Assembly (NCBI RefSeq): GCF_030052815.1
Contig: NW_026614723.1
Location: forward strand, 62,001-126,000
Length of the DNA: 64,000 nucleotides
Origin: Hevea brasiliensis
Lineage: Eukaryota > Streptophyta > Magnoliopsida > Malpighiales > Euphorbiaceae
Direction of reading: 5' to 3'
The notes beneath the pieces were generated by a model. The model did no database searches and had not been told where the DNA came from. It worked only from the letters and a program-made list of their open reading frames with translations. Position numbers and translations under genes: made by a program. Of this stretch, positions 58,310-64,000 are shown one piece after another (the stretch's first letter is position 1; each line of letters starts with the position of its first letter).

Positions 58310-61127
58310 TGTAACACCCTCACTGTAGCAATTGTGTACATTCTACTGTTCCGTTGACCAGTGTCGGTCCGGACAGCTAGAACGCCTGGAAAAATATTTA
58401 AACTAAAGTGAGGAACCATAATTAACTCAAATATTAATAAGAAAAATTTAGAAAAAATTTTAGAAATAAAATTCAACCAAGTTAAATGAGCCGGTGCCCT
58501 AGTGATGGGTAACCCAGTGGGAAGTTGTGGTTCTTGCAACTAGAAGCCCTAGACCAGGGGAAAAATTCATCAAATAATTTTTGGGACTCCAGAGAAGAGT
58601 AATTGAGGTTTCTATGGAATTAGAATGCTAAGAAAATGCTTAGAAAAATTTTTCAATCGGTACAGATAATTTTAGTCAGTTAAGCCAAACGGAGGGCATT
58701 TTGGTCATTTCACCTTCAGAGGTAATTTTTTGCTGACTGGTTCAGTTAAGTAAATAATTATCATGGCACAAAATATAAATAAATATTGCTAAAAATTAAA
58801 TTGAAAATGAGTAAAGAAAAAAAGAAGAGGAAATGAGATAAAAGGCTAATTATGACATCATTATGATGTCATTAAACAAATCCCACCAATCATATTTAAC
58901 TAACACTTAAATTAACTAATAAAAAGGGGATAAAGGATACAACAAAAATTAAAAAAAAAAGTCATCAGCCTTCTCCCTCATCAACCAGCCGAAACCTCTC
59001 CTCCATACCCAAACCTCCATTAAAGCTCACCAAGCTTCATAACTCACTAAATCTCACCTTGAAATCACTACCTAGCTTCACAAAAATTTGATCATGCAAC
59101 TTGAACATCCTCTAAGCAGCCAAAAGAGGAAGGAAAGAGCAAGTTTGGTTAGCTTGTTAGTGTCCAAACGTTTGCTATTTTTGATTAAGTTCATGTTTAA
59201 TGGCATGAAGTAAGTAGGAAATGTAAGAAAATAAAATAAAAGTGTGTGTGTGTGCACCCTAAAAATTTTGGTAGCTAGGGTAGGTTAGGGTTTGATGATT
59301 TTTCTTGATAGCAAAGTGGTTATGAGCAGCCTTTGCAGTAAATGAGTAAATGAACATAGTTCTGTAAGTGAAATGCAAAGATTAGACATGTATGAACATG
59401 AAAAATTAGACATTTGAACACTATTAGGATTTGCTCATGCAATGATATGTTAACCATGTAATGGTCAATTAGTGACCATTTGAATGAGTGTGAGAAGGAA
59501 TTAAAGTGAGTAAGGATGTTGGAGTTGAAATTTGGTATGCTGCCCTTGGTGACCTGCAGGATTGGGTTTGAGTCTAGCAGGTTTGGGCAGCTATAAATGG
59601 AGTTGTAGAGGTTCAATTGGTGCAAGACTAATTGGACATGAAACTAGACACATAATGGCACAATGTTTGTGAAGAAAACCTACCTAGAAAACCAAACCAA
59701 GTTGACATAAAAATTGCCCTAATCCGGGTGACTTGCATTCTGCCTGGGCAAAATAATCAAATGAACAGTATTCATTCATTTGGTCATAACTCAGTGTAGA
59801 AAGGTTCAATTGACCTGATATTTTACTAGTACAAAGCTGAGACATAGACCTACAACTTTTATGAAGAAACCAAACCCAAATTTTGATCATAACATGTTCA
59901 AAAACTGACCTGCAGTCAGTATACACAACACTATAGATTTGGTTCTGTCCAGAATATTCTAGAAATTTGTAATCCAGTCAGTTATTGTGTTTAGGCCATA
60001 ACTTGAGTTACAAAACTCCAAATGGAGTGATTCAAAAAGAGAAATGTAACTAGACACAATAAGGAATAACTTTCATGGAGACAACTTTTCCAAATTCCTA
60101 CTGTACAAATGACCAATGGAACAGTAAACATAATGCTTGAAATCTGAAAATTTTGAATAACTAACACCAAGCTTAGAAATGGTATTGGCAACTAATACCA
60201 ACAACTGTAGAATGCAAAATGTGGTATGTTGGGAGTATTAGAAACAATGTACCTATTGTCTATGCAAAAGTCAACATTTTAGTTTACTAATAAAATGAAT
60301 AGTAACACCTAAACTTAAATTTCAAGAATTGTAAAATTTAAAAGTGTAACAAACCCTAGTACACCTAGCAAGATTGGTTTGGATAGGTTGGCATGCCAAT
60401 AGGGTTCAGTTAGCAGTACTGCACATGGCATTATGCCATTCTGTGATTTCATGGCTTTTAGCCATTCTAATATTGTGTTGATACTTGGTCTTGTGTCTAA
60501 TATTATTACAGCTTATTAGCTATTCTATAGCACACCGGGAGATATAAATGTGACTGATGGTGTGATGGCCCAAGGTACTTGATACCCAGTGCCAGTTTAC
60601 CCGTTTATCCAGTCCAGTCATCCAGTATAGGTTACTTGGGCAACCAAAAAAGAAAGTGGATAAATTTAATGAAATAATGAATATAACAAGTACAAAACAA
60701 ATAAGACTACAAATAATTATCGAAAAATTTTCTGCATAAGACATCAGAACAGTCACTACATATTTATTTTCTATTATTTCTTTTTATTCTATTATTGGCA
60801 CCACTAAGCATTATTGCTTAGCATGTTGCTTTTTGCCACGCGTAGGTTCTGGAGAGTCCGATAGAGAGCCCAGTAGACCATAGACTGGGTGATACCATCT
60901 GCAGCTCTGCATAGTGTCCGTGTCACCTCACCGTCTTCAGTGCATTGGTAGGACACTAGGTTTCATTTTGGTATTTTGTAATTAACTTTTATTTTCTCAT
61001 GTGTAATTGAGACTTATGTAATGTATTTTGGTATTAATGTAAATAGTGGAAATTTGTGTTTATAAATGAAAATTTGAGTATTTATTTATGACTTGTACAT
61101 GAATATCATGAGGAATGAATGAATGAG
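58310..61127 (+). repeat. LTR E of the A/B superfamily, 3' end lost
   Basis: TGTAACACCCTCACTGTAGC, CTGTTCCGTTGACC, GGTCCGGACAGCTAG. Then GGGCATTTTGGTCATTT at 58694-58710, the 21-nt palindrome at 58852-58872 and the CTAAGCA..TGCTTAG hairpin at 60804-60821. Compared with A, about 500 bases at the 3' end are missing. No coding part. Confidence 0.75.
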
Positions 61128-64000
61128 TGTAACACCCCTATGTTCAGTAGTGCGTTCTACTGTTCCGGTGATAGTGTCTGTCCGGACAGCTAGGATGCCA
61201 GGAATTATATTTAAATATTAGTGTGGAGATATAAGGTATTGAAATACAATAGAGGAAAATGCAAGAAAAATAAAAGAGAGAAAATGGAACTAAGCTAAAC
61301 GGACAAAACCGTACCGATGGGTAATCGCACTGGGAAGTTGCGGCGTGGGTCGTTGACTAACCTTAGACCGCGGGGAACCCTAGAAAATATTTTTGGGACT
61401 TAAATAAACATCTATTGAAAAATAAATGGTATTAGAAATGTCAAAGAAAAATTAAATAATTAGTACAAAGAAAAACGAAAAATCAAGAAACCGATAAAAA
61501 TTAGTGTTACCGAAAAAGCCGAAAAGCAACCCAAATAGGGACATTGTGGTCAATTAACACCCCAAGTTGCCTTTTGACCTAAATTTCCATGAAAAATAAG
61601 TGGTATTACATTTTGAAAATTTAATGAAAAATGAAATTAAAGATAAAATGTAATTTAAGGGAAGTTGAGGGTAAAAGTGCAATTAAAGGAAATCTTACAT
61701 TAATCCAATTTTTAATTACATTAGTGGAGCACTATGGAGTATATAAATACTCAAGTGGACAACCAACTCCACTAACTCCATCTTCTTCTTCTACATTCTT
61801 CTCCAAGCCAAACCAAATTCTCTCAAAAATTCTTCCATGGCCGCACCATACCACAAGCTCCATCAATCTATGTTCAAGCCTTGATCTTTATAAATTTCTT
61901 CACTAAAGTTGATCTACACATCATGGGCAGCATGTAGGAAGCAAGAAAAAGGAGTTTTGGTGAAGTTTGATCAAGCAAAAAAAGAGGTTAGTGCTTAATC
62001 TTTCCATTTTCCTTCAATAATCCTTGTGTTGAGCTTTGGGTAAGTTGAATTGCTAAGAAAAATTGAGGAAATGATGAGTATTGGTGAACCTTAATTTTTG
62101 CAGCCATGGAAATGCAGGGTTAGTGACTTATTCTTATATGTATTGGATGGGAATTAAGGTTGATTAACTCAAATAAAAGTTGTAGTAGGTTAATATCTAA
62201 GTATGTGCATGTTAGTGCTTGAATTAAGGGTTTGAAATGGGACCTTGATGCTTTGGCAAACTGCCATGTTTGGTAGCCTATAATATCATAAATTTGTGTG
62301 TGAATATTAAGTTTATTAATGAAATATGATAGTGTTAAATTGTGGGCAGCATGTGTAAGTGATATTGAAGTATGAGTATATTAAAGTGTATGTGCAATAT
62401 TGATATTGAGATATGTTGAATTTTGGTGGAAGTGAATGTTGAGCTTGAATGGTGAATTGGGTGCATTGAGCACTTGAGTGTTCTGCCCAATATGCTTACT
62501 GGAATTGTGTACAATATATATATGGAAGTGCCATTGATTGAATATTGAAGTAATGAGGAAGAGAAGGAATATCAAATTGGAAGTATAAGTGTTTTGTGCA
62601 GGTTGTGTATTGATGGCAGTACATAAATTAGGTCATAAGTGCCAAATTGTGAACCTAATTGGTATGAGGCTAATGGGGGGTGAAACTAGACACCAAATAG
62701 TCCAACTTTCATGCAGAAATATTGCCAAAATTCTGCCTAGAAACTAACCTTAAAAATGACCAAATCCGGATTAGTGACTTAAAAGCCTGAAAATTGACAA
62801 TTTGAGCAGCAGTTAGTATTTTGATCATAACTTACTCAAAACAGGTCCAATTGACCTGAAATTTTTACCATGAATAGTTTAGAAATAGATCTACAATTCT
62901 TATGAAGACACCAAATCCCAGAAATGGCCAGAACCAAGCCAAATAGCTTGCACAAATTCAGGTACCAAAACTGGCTGAACCAAAAGTGACCTAAAAATGA
63001 CCTAAGCCTACCATTTTAGTGTATTCTATCCAGCATTGGTAAATTGACTATATCTTGGTCTACACAGCTCAGAATGACCTTAAATTTTGCCCCGCGTGCA
63101 ATAAGACATGGACCTATAAGTTTGTAGTTTGGACCAAAACTCGAAAACCAAGGGAACTAAGTCATCCGGCTAGGTCAAAATAGTACACTGAAATTCGATA
63201 AATTGCAATAAAATGCAATACACTTAGAAATGAAATTGGTAACATATACCAACACTAAAGGGCTATAAAATGTGACATATTGGTAACATTAGAATTGACT
63301 CACTTAGAGTGCATCAAAGGTCAACATTATAGGTTGACTAATGAAATGAATTGAAGGGAATAGTACCAAGAAAATTTAAATATTGGATTTTATTGTTAGA
63401 AACAAATTCATTGATTACTGAAACACTTTAAATTATGTGTTTCAGTTGAAAAGGATATTGAGAAGCATAAGGAACACTGAGTCAAGGCCTAGAGGCAACT
63501 CAAACCAGGTTTTGCACAATACTTATATTCACTGCTTTTACCAGAAAATTTATTTGGAGAAATGAGTTATGAATAATTTTTTATTATTTTGGCTTTGGGA
63601 ATCTTAATTGAAAATTATTGTGTTGCCTACTTTGCAAATGAAAATTTTGAGATAAAATATGATTTGTGGTTTGTATGAAATATTTAAATATTGTGATTTG
63701 GAATTATCTTGATTCACACTTGGCATGACAATATTACTATGTTCCTCCTCCAAAAGGATATTGAGAAGCATAAGGAACACTGAGTCAAAGCCTAGAGGCG
63801 ACTCAAACCAGGTTTTGCACAATACTTTTTATATTAACTGCTTTTACCAGAAAATTTATTTGGAGAAATGAGTTATGAATAATTTTTTATTATTTTGGCT
63901 TTGGGAATCTTAATTGGAAATTATTGTGTTGCCTACTTTGCAAATGAAAATTTTGAGATAAAATATGATTTGTGGTTTGTATGAAATATTTAAATATTGT
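61128..64000 (+). repeat. LTR F, runs off the right edge
   Basis: TGTAACACCCCTATGTTCAG, CTGTTCCGGTGA, GTCCGGACAGCTAGGATG. Follows LTR E with no internal sequence between. Shares long blocks with F2. Contains a leader-like CT-rich stretch at 61780-61830 and the 303-bp duplication at its right end. Confidence 0.7.
63449..64000. repeat. 303-bp tandem duplication
   Basis: AAAAGGATATTGAGAAGCAT starts at 63449 and again at 63752. The second copy runs to the window end (~250 bp), with a few differences (AGGCAACTC/AGGCGACTC, TTATATTC/TTTTATATTA). More copies may lie beyond. Confidence 0.9.

Noticed and set aside
1..64000. tRNA, rRNA, organellar insert or bacterial-type defence system
   Set aside because: No cloverleaf, rRNA or plastid/mitochondrial gene text was noticed on reading both strands; the content is nuclear plant repeat DNA.

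Overview
The window is plant nuclear DNA, almost wholly built of nested LTR retrotransposons. The evidence is chromodomain-bearing Ty3 elements, Ogre/Tat, Athila and Sirevirus lineages, a plant LINE tail and one plant F-box gene. A woody eudicot, perhaps Euphorbiaceae, fits the feel of the sequence, but I cannot prove the species. No tRNA, rRNA, CRISPR array or bacterial-type operon was seen. Coordinates of LTR ends come from reading TG...CA ends, primer-binding sites, polypurine tracts and flanking duplications by eye.

Left block (1-17.6 kb) reads as a stack of insertions whose left halves lie outside the window. T1 (1-9686, minus) is an Ogre/Tat-type element with a decayed ORF1 (DUF7745-like plus coiled coil), the start of gag, a tRNA-Arg-type primer site and a ~6.1 kb LTR. 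That LTR carries, on the opposite strand, a decayed gene of the Transposase_28 (PF04195) type with its own TATA box, an unrelated open 220-codon frame, and about thirty GATCGG-type motifs. T1 sits in the 3' end of a Sirevirus (9687-11895, plus). The Sirevirus sits in the leader of a second Tat-type element T2 (11896-15352, minus). T2 sits in the reverse transcriptase of an older Ty3 element (15353-15584, plus), which abuts a chromovirus-like LTR and a LINE 3' tail.

Genic island (17.6-20.9 kb): one F-box/FBA gene on the minus strand (17950-19094), split by a small frameshift, with a likely 5'UTR intron and a candidate TATA box. This is the only ordinary host gene seen.

Middle block (20.9-43.8 kb): two Tekay-like chromoviruses of one family, both on the minus strand. 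Element A (22451-33357) is complete in structure, with ~3.03 kb LTRs and a CATAA target duplication, and is inserted in the left LTR of element B (20900-43839). Both carry the same 74-nt, phase-0, GT-AG intron-like segment in integrase, just after the catalytic glutamate. B has lost the catalytic residues of RT and integrase.

Right block (43.8-64 kb): LTRs of related families in the plus direction (D, F2, E, F), broken by a Ty1/copia element (47596-54592, minus), an Athila gag fragment (57007-58164) and a 145-bp copia LTR stub. D and the right LTR of B form a head-to-head pair with almost no spacer. Ty3 and copia LTRs here share a 17-nt promoter-side word and the same order of promoter motifs. 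The window ends in a 303-bp tandem duplication.
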